Source of the DNA: Anaerostipes sp.
GTDB lineage: Bacteria > Bacillota > Clostridia > Lachnospirales > Lachnospiraceae
NCBI GenBank assembly: GCA_028697725.1
Contig: JAQVEG010000011.1
Span: 1 to 63,927 of the forward strand
Reading direction: 5' to 3'
Length of the DNA: 63,927 nt
In this document: positions 32,755-41,878 of the stretch, piece after piece
Layout of the letters: each line of letters opens with the position of its first letter
Numbering within the stretch: position 1 is the first letter of the stretch
Position numbers and translations under genes: made by a program
The notes under the pieces: model-generated
What the model was told of the DNA's origin: nothing
What the model saw: only the letters and a program-made list of their open reading frames with translations
Databases searched by the model: none

Positions 32755-34035
32755 ATGAGTTTACAAGTTGAAAATTTAGACAATAATATGGTCAAAGTAA
32801 CTATTGAGGTAGGAGCAGATGTATTAGATGCTGCCATCAAAAAGGCATACAACAAGAATAAAGGTCAATTTAATTTGCCAGGATTCCGTAAAGGAAAAGT
32901 GCCTCAAGTGATGATTGAAAAGCAATATGGAGTAGAAGTATTCTATGAAGATGCAGCGAATATTATTATTCCTGATGCATATAGTGATGAAATGAAAGAT
33001 TCAGAGTTGGATATTGTTTCTAGACCAGAGATTGATGTAGTACAATTAGAAAAAGGAAAACCTTTTATCTTTACTGCAACTTTAGCTGTTAAGCCAGAAG
33101 TTACATTAGGAGAATACAAGGGAATTGAAGCACCAAAGAAGCGTGTGACAGTTAAGAAGACTGAGATTGATGAAGAAATCAAGAAACAGCAGGAAGCTAA
33201 CGCTCGTGAAATTACAGTGGAAGACCGTCCAGTAAAAGATGGAGATATTACAATTATCGACTATTCTGGATCTGTAGATGGAGTACAGTTTGAGGGTGGA
33301 ACTGCTCAGAATCAAACTTTAGTGATTGGTTCAGGACAATTTATCCCTGGATTTGAAGAACAGTTAATTGGAGCTTCTGTTGGAGATGACGTAGAAGTTA
33401 AAGTTACATTCCCAGAGGAATACCAAGCATCTGATTTAGCTGGAAAAGACGCAGTTTTTGCTGTAAAAGTAAATGCAATCAAGGAAAAAGAATTACCAGA
33501 GTTAGATGATGAATTTGCAGCTGAAGTATCTGAATTTGATACATTAGAAGCATTTGAAGCTGACGTAAAAGAAAAACTTAGAGAACAAAAGAAACAAGCT
33601 GCTGAGACTGAAAGAGAAAACTTAATTGTTGATACAGTAACAGAGAATGCATCTATGGATATTCCAGAAGCTATGATTGAAGAGCAAGTTCAACAAATGA
33701 CAGAAGAATTTGCACAAAGATTAAGCTATCAAGGATTAAACCTAGAGCAATACTTACAATTTACAGGTATGGATGCACAGAAGTTTGCAGATGATATGAA
33801 ACCTCAGGCAGTTAAGAGAATCCAAACTAGATTAACTCTTGAAGCAATCGTAAAAGCAGAAGGAATTGAAGCAACAGAAGAAGAATTCAAAGCTGAATTA
33901 GAGAAGATGGCTGCTCAATACCAGATGGAAGTTGAAAAGATTGAGGGAATCATTCAAGGAAGTCAAAAAACACAGATGATGGACGATATTGCAGTTCAAA
34001 AAGCTGTAGATTTCTTGGTAAGTGAAGCAAAATAA
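32755..34035 (+). CDS. tig: Trigger factor (ribosome-associated chaperone)
   Basis: 426 residues with the three domains in order. The N-terminal ribosome-binding domain (1-~145) has the signature FRKGKVP near residue 44. The FKBP-type peptidyl-prolyl isomerase domain (~150-245) includes DGDITIIDYSG and GSGQFIPGFE. The helical C-terminal domain (~250-426) forms the substrate cradle. It meets nascent chains at the ribosome exit and is usually transcribed ahead of clpP and clpX in Clostridia, as here. An AGGAGG ribosome site precedes ATG. Confidence 0.97.
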   Translation: MSLQVENLDNNMVKVTIEVGADVLDAAIKKAYNKNKGQFNLPGFRKGKVPQVMIEKQYGVEVFYEDAANIIIPDAYSDEMKDSELDIVSRPEIDVVQLEKGKPFIFTATLAVKPEVTLGEYKGIEAPKKRVTVKKTEIDEEIKKQQEANAREITVEDRPVKDGDITIIDYSGSVDGVQFEGGTAQNQTLVIGSGQFIPGFEEQLIGASVGDDVEVKVTFPEEYQASDLAGKDAVFAVKVNAIKEKELPELDDEFAAEVSEFDTLEAFEADVKEKLREQKKQAAETERENLIVDTVTENASMDIPEAMIEEQVQQMTEEFAQRLSYQGLNLEQYLQFTGMDAQKFADDMKPQAVKRIQTRLTLEAIVKAEGIEATEEEFKAELEKMAAQYQMEVEKIEGIIQGSQKTQMMDDIAVQKAVDFLVSEAK

Positions 34036-34062
34036 TAAAGGCATCAGCCGGGAGGAATTAGT

Positions 34063-34647
34063 ATGAGTTTAGTACCTTATGTCATTGAACAAACAAGTCG
34101 TGGAGAACGTTCTTACGATATTTATTCCCGCTTACTAAAAGAGAGAATTATATTTTTAGGTGAAGAAGTAACAGATGTTTCTGCTAGTTTAATTGTGTCT
34201 CAATTGTTATTTTTAGAGGCAGAAGATCCAGAAAAGGATATTAATCTTTACATTAATAGTCCAGGTGGGTCTGTGACAGCAGGAATGGCTATATACGATA
34301 CAATGAAGTTTATTAAGTGTGATGTTTCAACCATTTGTATGGGAATGGCTGCAAGTATGGGAGCATTTTTGCTTGCAGGTGGAACCAAAGGAAAGCGTTT
34401 AGCATTACCAAATGCGGAGATTATGATTCACCAGCCTTCAGGGGGAACTCAGGGGCAGGCCACAGAGATTCAAATCGCTGCAGAACATATTTTAAGAACA
34501 AAGAAAAGATTAAATGAAATCTTAAGTGAGAACACAGGACAGCCTATGGACGTAGTAGAAAAAGATACAGATCGTGATAATTGGTTGACAGCTCAAGAAG
34601 CAAAAGCTTATGGATTGATTGATACTGTGGTAGATCACAGAGAGTAA
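34063..34647 (+). CDS. clpP: ATP-dependent Clp protease, proteolytic subunit
   Basis: 194 residues, usual length. The catalytic triad is visible: Ser98 in GMAASMGA, His123 in MIHQPSGG and Asp172 in [17 protein letters not shown] near residue 65 forms the oxyanion-hole region. Fourteen copies make the proteolytic barrel that works with ClpX, encoded next, to degrade tagged or misfolded proteins. A CGGGAGGA-type ribosome site precedes ATG, and the gap to tig is 27 bases, so it shares that transcript. Confidence 0.97.
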   Translation: MSLVPYVIEQTSRGERSYDIYSRLLKERIIFLGEEVTDVSASLIVSQLLFLEAEDPEKDINLYINSPGGSVTAGMAIYDTMKFIKCDVSTICMGMAASMGAFLLAGGTKGKRLALPNAEIMIHQPSGGTQGQATEIQIAAEHILRTKKRLNEILSENTGQPMDVVEKDTDRDNWLTAQEAKAYGLIDTVVDHRE

Positions 34648-34661
34648 AATAATTGAAGTAC

Positions 34662-34718
34662 ACAAGCATCTCCCTAATTATAGGTGTATAAAGCACTTTC
34701 GGTGGGGTGGATGCTTGT
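34662..34718 (+). other. Long hairpin between clpP and clpX
   Basis: ACAAGCATCTCCC (34662-34674) can pair with GGGGTGGATGCTTGT (34704-34718), leaving one bulged position, with a loop of about 29 bases. It ends 9 bases before the clpX ribosome site. Only a weak T-run follows, so it may be an mRNA processing or attenuation structure rather than a true terminator. Confidence 0.5.
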
Positions 34719-34742
34719 TTCAGTAGAAAGGATAGGTATCCT

Positions 34743-36041
34743 ATGCCAAATCATAGCGATGACAAAAAGCAAATAAAGTGTTCTTTTTGTAATAAGACAC
34801 AAGACCAGGTTCGCAAGTTAATTGCTGGACCTAAGTCTATGAATGTATACATTTGTGATGAATGTGTAGATGTATGTATGGACATTATCGAAGATGAATT
34901 CGAGGAATATATCGATGATCAAGAAATTACACTAAATAAACCAAAGATTATTAAGAAGTTTTTGGATGATTATGTTATTGGACAGGATGAAGCAAAGAAA
35001 GTTTTATCAGTGGCTGTTTATAATCACTATAAAAGAGTGTTGCTTGGTCAAGATTCAGATGTTGATTTACAAAAGAGTAATATTATTATGTTAGGACCTA
35101 CTGGTTCAGGAAAGACACTCCTTGCACAAACCTTGGCGAAGATGTTAAATGTTCCATTTGCCATTGCAGATGCCACAGCTTTAACAGAGGCTGGATATGT
35201 TGGGGAGGATGTTGAAAATATCTTACTTAAATTGATTCAGGCAGCAGATTATGATATTGAACGCGCTCAGCATGGAATTATTTATATTGATGAGATTGAT
35301 AAAATTACAAGAAAGTCTGAGAATACATCAATTACTAGAGATGTATCTGGAGAAGGAGTTCAGCAGGCACTGCTTAAGATTGTAGAAGGAACGGTAGCTT
35401 CTGTGCCTCCACAAGGAGGAAGAAAGCATCCACATCAAGAATTTATTCAAATTGATACAACGAATATTCTGTTTATTTGTGGAGGAGCCTTTGATGGATT
35501 AGAGAAGGTTATTGAATCTAGAATCGGAAAGAAATCCATTGGATTTACCGCTGAGATTGCAGAGCAGGATAAAGTGGATCTTGGAGAATTGTTAGGTCAA
35601 GTATTGCCAGAAGATTTTGTAAAATATGGATTGATTCCAGAGTTTATTGGACGTGTGCCAGTGACCGTATCATTGAATCCATTAGATGAAGATGCTTTGG
35701 TTCAAATTCTTAGAGAACCAAAAAGTGCCATTGTAAAACAATATCAAAGATTATTTGAACTTGATGGAGTGGAGTTAGTCTTTGAGGAAGATGCACTTCG
35801 AGCAATGGCGAAGAAAGCAATTACACGTAAAACAGGTGCCAGAGGACTTCGAGCCATTATGGAAGATGTCATTATGGAACTAATGTACACAATTCCTTCA
35901 GAAGAGGATGTTGTAAAGTGTACCATTACAAAAGAGGTTGTTGAATCAGGTGGAGAAGCTTTACTAGAACGTTCAGAGAAGCGACTTAACAGACCAGCAA
36001 CAAAGAAACGTATAAAAAAGAGCAACGATGAAATAGCATAA
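34743..36041 (+). CDS. clpX: ClpX ATPase, Clp protease unfoldase subunit
   Basis: 432 residues from ATG 34743 (AAAGGATAGG upstream). A GTG at 34707 is in frame but falls within the hairpin and adds residues before the normal N-terminus. The zinc-binding domain has C13, C16, C38 and C41. The AAA+ domain follows with Walker A GPTGSGKT near residue 119, Walker [10 protein letters not shown] near residue 180, and the IGF loop (KSIGF near residue 264) that docks on ClpP. It recognises substrates, unfolds them and feeds them to ClpP. Confidence 0.96.
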   Translation: MPNHSDDKKQIKCSFCNKTQDQVRKLIAGPKSMNVYICDECVDVCMDIIEDEFEEYIDDQEITLNKPKIIKKFLDDYVIGQDEAKKVLSVAVYNHYKRVLLGQDSDVDLQKSNIIMLGPTGSGKTLLAQTLAKMLNVPFAIADATALTEAGYVGEDVENILLKLIQAADYDIERAQHGIIYIDEIDKITRKSENTSITRDVSGEGVQQALLKIVEGTVASVPPQGGRKHPHQEFIQIDTTNILFICGGAFDGLEKVIESRIGKKSIGFTAEIAEQDKVDLGELLGQVLPEDFVKYGLIPEFIGRVPVTVSLNPLDEDALVQILREPKSAIVKQYQRLFELDGVELVFEEDALRAMAKKAITRKTGARGLRAIMEDVIMELMYTIPSEEDVVKCTITKEVVESGGEALLERSEKRLNRPATKKRIKKSNDEIA

Positions 36042-36046
36042 ATAAA

Positions 36047-36092
36047 AAGCTGCTTCGATATAAGGGAAATCTTGTATCGGAGCAGTTTCTTT
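36047..36092 (+). terminator. Intrinsic terminator after clpX
   Basis: AAGCTGCTTCGATATAAG (36047-36064) pairs with CTTGTATCGGAGCAGTTT (36071-36088) in a long stem with a few G-T pairs and a 6-base loop, followed by CTTT. It separates clpX from lon. Confidence 0.75.
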
Positions 36093-36138
36093 AGAACGAG
36101 ATAAAGCCATAGCGAATTGTAGAATAGAGGAGAATTAA

Positions 36139-38442
36139 ATGAAAAAAGTATTACCAATGCTTGCATTAAGAGGGAAATATATATTCCCAAATACAGTGAT
36201 TCATTTTGATGTTTCAAGAGCCAAGTCACTAAGAGCAATCGAGGAAGCAATGCAAAATGATCAAATGATTTTCTTAAATAATCAGATAAATCCCACGTTA
36301 GAAGATCCCCTTTCAAGGGATTTGTATGAGGTTGGTACATTGGCAAAGATTCGCCAGGTCGTAAAATTACCACAGAATATGACACGTGTTTTTGCAGAAG
36401 GATTATTTCGTGGAAATATTACAGAATATTGTGAAGAAGAACCATCCTTCCGCGTGGAAGTTGACTATTGGGATATAAGGGAAGAAAGTTTTGAGGCGTT
36501 AGAAAAAGAGGCATATCTTCGCTGTGTCAAAGAAAGTTTTGAAAAATACTGCGAAGAATTCCCTAAAATTGATGATAATATTGTAAACTATGTTCTTATG
36601 CAGGAAGATTTAACTGCAATTTTAGATCAAATTGCTACCCATCTTCCTTTTTCTTTAGAAGCAAAGCAAGAGATTTTGGAGACGAAAGATTTAAAAGACC
36701 GTTGTGAAAAGATGTTGCTTATCTTAGAAGATGAGATTGATTTGTTAGAAGTCCGTAATCGCATTCAGGATAAGGTGCGAAAAAGTGTGGATAAAAATCA
36801 GAGAGATTTTATGCTTCGTGAACAAATGAAGGCAATCAGAGAAGAACTTGGAGAAACCTCAGTGGTAGATGAGGGAGAAGAGTATCTTCAAAGGGTTGAG
36901 AAATTAGATGCATCTGAGGAAGTAAAGGAAAAAATAAAAAAAGAAATTAGTAGATTTCAGGCTATGGGGAATCATGCGGCGGAAAGTGGTGTGATTCGTA
37001 CATATATTGAAACTATGTTAGATATGCCATGGAACCACAAAACCCAGGATAATGATGATTTAGAGGAAGCTCAAAAGATTCTAAATGAAGATCATTATGG
37101 GTTAGAAAAAGTAAAAGAAAGAGTGTTAGAGTATCTTGCAGCCAGAGCATTAAGTGGTAAAAAAGAAGTTGCTATTTTATGTTTGGTTGGACCTCCGGGA
37201 ACAGGAAAAACTTCAATTGCCAGATCCATTGCAAGAGCGACACATAAAGAGTATGTGCGAATTTCTTTAGGTGGAGTTCGTGATGAGGCAGAGATTCGTG
37301 GGCATCGAAGAACTTATGTGGGAGCTATGCCAGGTAGAATTGTAACAGCAATAAAAGAGGCAAAAACAAGTAATCCATTGATGCTTTTAGATGAAGTTGA
37401 TAAAGTGGGAAAAGACCAAAGAGGGGATACTGCGTCAGCACTTCTTGAGGTACTAGATGGGGAACAGAATATCAGCTTCAAAGATCATTACTTGGAAGTA
37501 CCTTTGGATTTAAGTGAGGTATTATTCCTTACAACAGCCAATGATTTAAGTACCATTCCAAAGCCATTGTTAGATCGAATGGAAGTAATAGAAGTTTCAA
37601 GCTATACAGAGAATGAAAAGTTCCATATTGCCCAGAACTATTTAATTGAAAAACAGCGTAAGATTGCTGGATTAAAGAGTAAGCAGATTACATGGAAAGA
37701 CGAAGCTATCCATGTGTTGATTCAAAATTATACAAGAGAAGCGGGAGTTCGTAATTTAGAACGCCGAATAGGACAGATTTGTAGAAAAGTGGCAAAAGAT
37801 ATTTATATGAAAAAGAAAAAACAGGCAACTATTTCAGCAAAGATGGTAGGAAAGTATCTGGGAACATCACCTTATGGAAATGAAGAAGAATCCTTAGATG
37901 ACCAAATTGGGTTAGTACATGGACTGGCATGGACAAGCGTAGGTGGAACCACCTTGAATATAGAAGTCAATGTGATGCCGGGAAAAGGAAAGCTTCAAGT
38001 AACAGGATCTCTTGGAGATGTAATGAAAGAATCGGCATATGCTGCCATTAGTTATATTCGGAGCCAAAGCAAAAAGTATAATATTTCGGATAACTTTTTT
38101 GAAACCCATGATTTACATATCCATGTTCCAGAAGGAGCAGTGCCAAAGGATGGGCCATCGGCAGGAATTACAATGACTACAGCTGTGTTATCTGCAATTT
38201 TAGAGCAAAAGGTAGATGGACATCTAGCTATGACAGGAGAGGTAACCATTCGTGGACAAGTGCTTCCAATTGGAGGCTTAAAGGAAAAACTTTTAGCAGC
38301 AAAACGAATTGGAATTAAAAAAGTGGTTGTTCCACAGGCAAATGAAAAAGACGTAAAGGAATTTGATACTGAGATTACGCAAGGTATGAAGATTCATTAT
38401 GTAAAACAAGTAGATCAGGTTATTGAACAGGCATTTAAATAG
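36139..38442 (+). CDS. lon: ATP-dependent protease Lon
   Basis: 767 residues. The N-terminal substrate-binding region opens with VLPMLALRGKYIFPNT (residues 4-19). The AAA+ module has Walker A GPPGTGKTS near residue 353 and Walker B PLMLLDEVDK near residue 413. The C-terminal Ser-Lys protease has PKDGPSAG near residue 674 with the catalytic Ser, and the Lys lies in GGLKEKLLAAKR near residue 717. It degrades damaged and short-lived regulatory proteins in the cytoplasm. GAGGAGAA precedes ATG. The next gene, folC, begins 11 bases after the stop, so transcripts may continue into it. Confidence 0.96.
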   Translation: MKKVLPMLALRGKYIFPNTVIHFDVSRAKSLRAIEEAMQNDQMIFLNNQINPTLEDPLSRDLYEVGTLAKIRQVVKLPQNMTRVFAEGLFRGNITEYCEEEPSFRVEVDYWDIREESFEALEKEAYLRCVKESFEKYCEEFPKIDDNIVNYVLMQEDLTAILDQIATHLPFSLEAKQEILETKDLKDRCEKMLLILEDEIDLLEVRNRIQDKVRKSVDKNQRDFMLREQMKAIREELGETSVVDEGEEYLQRVEKLDASEEVKEKIKKEISRFQAMGNHAAESGVIRTYIETMLDMPWNHKTQDNDDLEEAQKILNEDHYGLEKVKERVLEYLAARALSGKKEVAILCLVGPPGTGKTSIARSIARATHKEYVRISLGGVRDEAEIRGHRRTYVGAMPGRIVTAIKEAKTSNPLMLLDEVDKVGKDQRGDTASALLEVLDGEQNISFKDHYLEVPLDLSEVLFLTTANDLSTIPKPLLDRMEVIEVSSYTENEKFHIAQNYLIEKQRKIAGLKSKQITWKDEAIHVLIQNYTREAGVRNLERRIGQICRKVAKDIYMKKKKQATISAKMVGKYLGTSPYGNEEESLDDQIGLVHGLAWTSVGGTTLNIEVNVMPGKGKLQVTGSLGDVMKESAYAAISYIRSQSKKYNISDNFFETHDLHIHVPEGAVPKDGPSAGITMTTAVLSAILEQKVDGHLAMTGEVTIRGQVLPIGGLKEKLLAAKRIGIKKVVVPQANEKDVKEFDTEITQGMKIHYVKQVDQVIEQAFK

Positions 38443-38453
38443 GAGCAGTTAAT

Positions 38454-39734
38454 ATGAACTATCAAGAAACAATGGAATTTGTCCAGCATGCAAATAAATT
38501 CGGAAGTGTGTTAGGACTTCAAAATATTAGAATTTTATTAGAACGTTTAGGCAATCCACAAGATGATTTAAAGATAGTACATGTGGCAGGAACCAATGGG
38601 AAAGGGTCTATTCTCGCGTATTTATCTAGTGTATTTCGTGAGAGTGGATATCGTGGGGGAAGATATATTTCCCCTGCCCCATTTGCCTATGAAGAGCGAT
38701 TCCAGATTAATAACGAATACATTACAAAAGAGCGTTTGTGCTTTTTCATGGAAAAAGTAAAGAAAGAATGTGAGAATATGGTTTTGGATGGGTTAGAGCA
38801 TCCTACTATATTTGAAATTGAAACTGCGGTTTCCTTACTCTATTTTCTCGATGAAAAAGTGGATGTTGTTTTTTTAGAAACTGGAATGGGCGGAAGATTA
38901 GACGCAACCAATGTGATAAAAAAGCCTATTTGTTGTGTCATTGCATCTATTGGCATGGATCATATGCAGTATTTAGGGAATACCATTGAGGAGATTGCAG
39001 GGGAAAAGGCAGGGATTATCAAGGAGAATGTACCAGTCATTTCTTATTGTAATTCATCGGCAGCCATAAGTGTTATTCAGAAAAAGGCAGAGGAAAAGAA
39101 AGCTCCTTTGACTGTTGTAGACAAGAATATGATACGAGTTTTAGATGAAACTCTTATGGGACAAAGTTTTTCTTATAGAACTGCAAAAAGACGATATGAA
39201 AAGATTGAGATTCCACTGCTTGGAGAACATCAGATTTATAATGGGGCAACCGCATTAGAAGTATTAGAGGTTGTTAAGGATTACTTTTGTTTGGGAGATT
39301 TTCAAGTGGAAGAGGGATTCCGTAAAACAAAATGGGCAGGACGATTAGAGATGTTAGATACAAAGCCCTATGTTTTTTGTGACGGAGCCCACAATCCAGA
39401 TGGTGCAGAAGCACTTTTACATTTCCTTCAAAAGAATTTTACAAATAAAAAGATAACTTATATAATAGGTGTGTTAGCAGACAAGGATTATCAAAAGATG
39501 GTAGAACTTACGGCACCTATGGCTTCGGCGATTTATACCGTAACACCAGATAATGACAGAGCATTGGATAGTGAGCTGCTGGCGAAGGAAGCAAGAAAGC
39601 ATTGCAGCCAAGTAACGGCGATGAGTACATTGCATGAGACTTATAAGACAGTAAAAGAACAGTGTAAAGAAGATGAAGTTTTAGTTGTATTTGGGACCTT
39701 ATCCTTTTTACATGAGATATATGAGGACAGGTAA
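38454..39734 (+). CDS. folC: Folylpolyglutamate/dihydrofolate synthase
   Basis: 426 residues of the Mur ligase-like FolC family. The nucleotide loop VAGTNGKGSI lies near residue 44, SPAPFAYEERFQIN near residue 73, LETGMGGRLDATN near residue 142, and CDGAHNPDGAEA near residue 311. The enzyme adds glutamate to dihydropteroate and to folates. It stands at the head of the folate genes that follow. A second, diverged FolC is encoded at 61330. The stop is directly followed by the GTG of the next gene. Confidence 0.92.
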   Translation: MNYQETMEFVQHANKFGSVLGLQNIRILLERLGNPQDDLKIVHVAGTNGKGSILAYLSSVFRESGYRGGRYISPAPFAYEERFQINNEYITKERLCFFMEKVKKECENMVLDGLEHPTIFEIETAVSLLYFLDEKVDVVFLETGMGGRLDATNVIKKPICCVIASIGMDHMQYLGNTIEEIAGEKAGIIKENVPVISYCNSSAAISVIQKKAEEKKAPLTVVDKNMIRVLDETLMGQSFSYRTAKRRYEKIEIPLLGEHQIYNGATALEVLEVVKDYFCLGDFQVEEGFRKTKWAGRLEMLDTKPYVFCDGAHNPDGAEALLHFLQKNFTNKKITYIIGVLADKDYQKMVELTAPMASAIYTVTPDNDRALDSELLAKEARKHCSQVTAMSTLHETYKTVKEQCKEDEVLVVFGTLSFLHEIYEDR

Positions 39735-40214
39735 GTGGAACGTTATCAAAAGATTATTCAGCATGAATTATATAAAAGTGCGTATGAGAAGATTTATAAG
39801 GCGGAGGAGAACCGAGAATTTTGCCACCATGATATGGAGCATTTTCTGGCGGTTGCAAGACTGACTTATATTTTTGTGTTGGAACAAAACCTTCCAATGT
39901 CAAAAGATGTTGTGTATGCTTTGGGATTCTTACATGATATTGGAAGATGTAAAGAATACGAGGATGGAACGCCTCATGAAGAAGCAGGGATGGATATTGC
40001 AGGGGAGATTTTGCCAGCATGTGGATATGACAAAGAAGAATGTGCTATGATTCTACAGATTATTGGAGATCATCGAAATAAAGATTGTTTTTTACATCCT
40101 TGTTCGGCAATATTTTATCAGGCAGATAAGATATCAAGAAACTGTCAGGAGTGTAACGCATATCATCAGTGCTATTGGAGTGAAGAAAAGAAAAATCATA
40201 AATACACGTATTAG
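39735..40214 (+). CDS. HD-domain phosphohydrolase in the folate operon
   Basis: 159 residues from GTG 39735, right after the folC stop. The HD-superfamily metal motifs are CHHDMEH near residue 31, FLHDIGR near residue 69 and GDHRNKDC near residue 112. The C-terminus has a compact Cys cluster (NCQECNAYHQC) near residue 136, an extra feature of unknown meaning that could bind metal. HD proteins hydrolyse phosphate esters of nucleotides and similar compounds. Lying between folC and folP, it could act on a pterin or nucleotide intermediate, for example dihydroneopterin phosphate, but this is inferred only from position. Confidence 0.7.
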   Translation: MERYQKIIQHELYKSAYEKIYKAEENREFCHHDMEHFLAVARLTYIFVLEQNLPMSKDVVYALGFLHDIGRCKEYEDGTPHEEAGMDIAGEILPACGYDKEECAMILQIIGDHRNKDCFLHPCSAIFYQADKISRNCQECNAYHQCYWSEEKKNHKYTY

Positions 40215-40227
40215 ATAGGAGATTCAA

Positions 40228-41043
40228 ATGCAGATTGGAACAAAAGAGTTTGATTTAAATCATCATGGACATATTATGGGAATTTTAAATGTAACTCCAG
40301 ATTCATTTTCAGATGGCGGAAAGTACAATGATTTATCTCATGCATTAAAACATGCCCAAGAGATGATTTTACAGGGAGCAGAGATTATTGATGTTGGTGG
40401 AGAATCAACAAGACCTGGTTATACATTGATTTCAGATGAAGAAGAAATTGAGAGAACTTCAAAAGTGATTGAAGCATTAAAAAAAGAATTTGAAATTGTT
40501 GTTTCTTTAGATACGTATAAAAGCAAGGTTGCTCAGGCAGGTATTGATGCTGGGGCTGATATGATTAATGATATCTGGGGACTAAAGTGGGATAAAACCA
40601 TGGCAGATGTGATTGCAAAGAATAAAGTTCAGGCTTGTTTGATGCACAATCGAAAAAATACGGAGTATGGAAATTATCTAAAGGATGTTATAGATGATTT
40701 AAAGGAAACCATGGATATTGCCAGTAAGGCAGGAATTGAGAAAAAAGATATTGTGTTAGATCCAGGCATTGGATTTGCAAAGGATTTAGATCAAAACCTT
40801 GAACTTATGAATCATTTAGAGTTGCTTCAGGAATTTGACGTTCCTGTACTTCTTGGAACCTCAAGAAAATCAATGATTGGACTTACCTTAGATTTACCTT
40901 CAAATGAACGTGTGGAAGGTACAGTTGCCACAACAGTGAGTGGCTATATGAAAGGGTGTCGATTCTTCCGAGTGCATGATGTGAAAGAGAATAAAAGAGC
41001 ATTATCCATGATAGAAGCAATCTGCAGTCATGAAGGGATGTGA
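40228..41043 (+). CDS. folP: Dihydropteroate synthase
   Basis: 271 residues. GILNVTPDSFSDGG (about residues 18-31) and DVGGESTRPGY near residue 52 are the two classic DHPS signatures that form the pterin and p-aminobenzoate site. SLDTYKSKVA, ININD-like DMINDIWG near residue 111 and LDPGIGFAKD near residue 178 complete the TIM barrel. It condenses p-aminobenzoate with the pterin pyrophosphate to give dihydropteroate. AGATAGGAGA precedes ATG. It is followed, with a few bases between, by the fused FolB-FolK gene. Confidence 0.95.
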   Translation: MQIGTKEFDLNHHGHIMGILNVTPDSFSDGGKYNDLSHALKHAQEMILQGAEIIDVGGESTRPGYTLISDEEEIERTSKVIEALKKEFEIVVSLDTYKSKVAQAGIDAGADMINDIWGLKWDKTMADVIAKNKVQACLMHNRKNTEYGNYLKDVIDDLKETMDIASKAGIEKKDIVLDPGIGFAKDLDQNLELMNHLELLQEFDVPVLLGTSRKSMIGLTLDLPSNERVEGTVATTVSGYMKGCRFFRVHDVKENKRALSMIEAICSHEGM

Positions 41044-41047
41044 TGAC

Positions 41048-41878
41048 ATGGATCAGATTATCATCAAGGATTTAGAGATATACAGCAATCATGGTGTTTA
41101 TAAAGAAGAGAAGGTTTTAGGACAGAAGTTTTTAGTTTCCGCCATTTTATATACAGATACGAAACGGGCTGGAGTCAGTGATAGAATCGAATATTCAGTC
41201 AATTATGGGGAAGTTTCTCATCGAATTGCAGAGATTATGGAGAAGAATACCTTTGATTTAATTGAGCGAGTGGCAGAGGTCATTGCCAAGGATTTGCTTT
41301 TAAGATATCATTTGATTCAAAAGGTTGAGATTGAGGTTAAAAAACCATGGGCGCCAATCGGTATGCCAATTCAAAGTGTTGCAGTGAAAATACAAAGAGG
41401 ATGGCATCGTGCCTATATTGGAATTGGATCTAATATGGGAAATCGAATGGAATATATTGAGCAAGCCATTGAGACCATGGAGGGAGAATCAGATATTAGA
41501 GTAGAAAATATATCAAATTTAATTGAGACAAAGCCATATGGGGGAGTAGAGCAGGATGATTTCCTAAATGGATGTGTGGCGATTGATACTCTGAAAGAAC
41601 CAGAGGAATTACTTGATTTTCTATTAGATGTGGAACAACAGGCGGGAAGAGAGCGTACGGTTCACTGGGGACCAAGAACCTTAGATTTGGATATTCTTCT
41701 ATATGATGATATTATAATGGATCAGGATAATTTAGTGATTCCACATATAGAGATGACGAAACGACTATTTGTTTTGGAACCACTTGCACAAATTGCACCT
41801 TATAAGATTCATCCATTAAAGAAACAGACTATTTTAGAACTTAAGGAAAGATTAGATAAAGAGGAGGAAAACCAATGA
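41048..41878 (+). CDS. folBK: Fused dihydroneopterin aldolase / HPPK
   Basis: About 276 residues. The N-terminal 118 residues are dihydroneopterin aldolase (IIKDLEIYSNHGVYKEEK at the start, VNYGEVSH near residue 52 and KPWAPIG near residue 100). The C-terminal part is 2-amino-4-hydroxy-6-hydroxymethyl-dihydropteridine pyrophosphokinase (AYIGIGSNMGNR near residue 121 and GPRTLDLDILLYD near residue 208). I chose ATG 41048, about 8 bases after AAGGGATG, over ATG 41030, which lies inside folP. The two steps convert dihydroneopterin to the FolP substrate. Such fusions are known in Firmicutes. The stop overlaps pheA by 4 bases. Confidence 0.93.
   Translation: MDQIIIKDLEIYSNHGVYKEEKVLGQKFLVSAILYTDTKRAGVSDRIEYSVNYGEVSHRIAEIMEKNTFDLIERVAEVIAKDLLLRYHLIQKVEIEVKKPWAPIGMPIQSVAVKIQRGWHRAYIGIGSNMGNRMEYIEQAIETMEGESDIRVENISNLIETKPYGGVEQDDFLNGCVAIDTLKEPEELLDFLLDVEQQAGRERTVHWGPRTLDLDILLYDDIIMDQDNLVIPHIEMTKRLFVLEPLAQIAPYKIHPLKKQTILELKERLDKEEENQ

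Noticed and set aside
32640-34743. CIRCE or CtsR boxes at tig/clpP/clpX
   Set aside because: No TTAGCACTC-N9-GAGTGCTAA or GGTCAAA-type direct repeat was found upstream of these genes.
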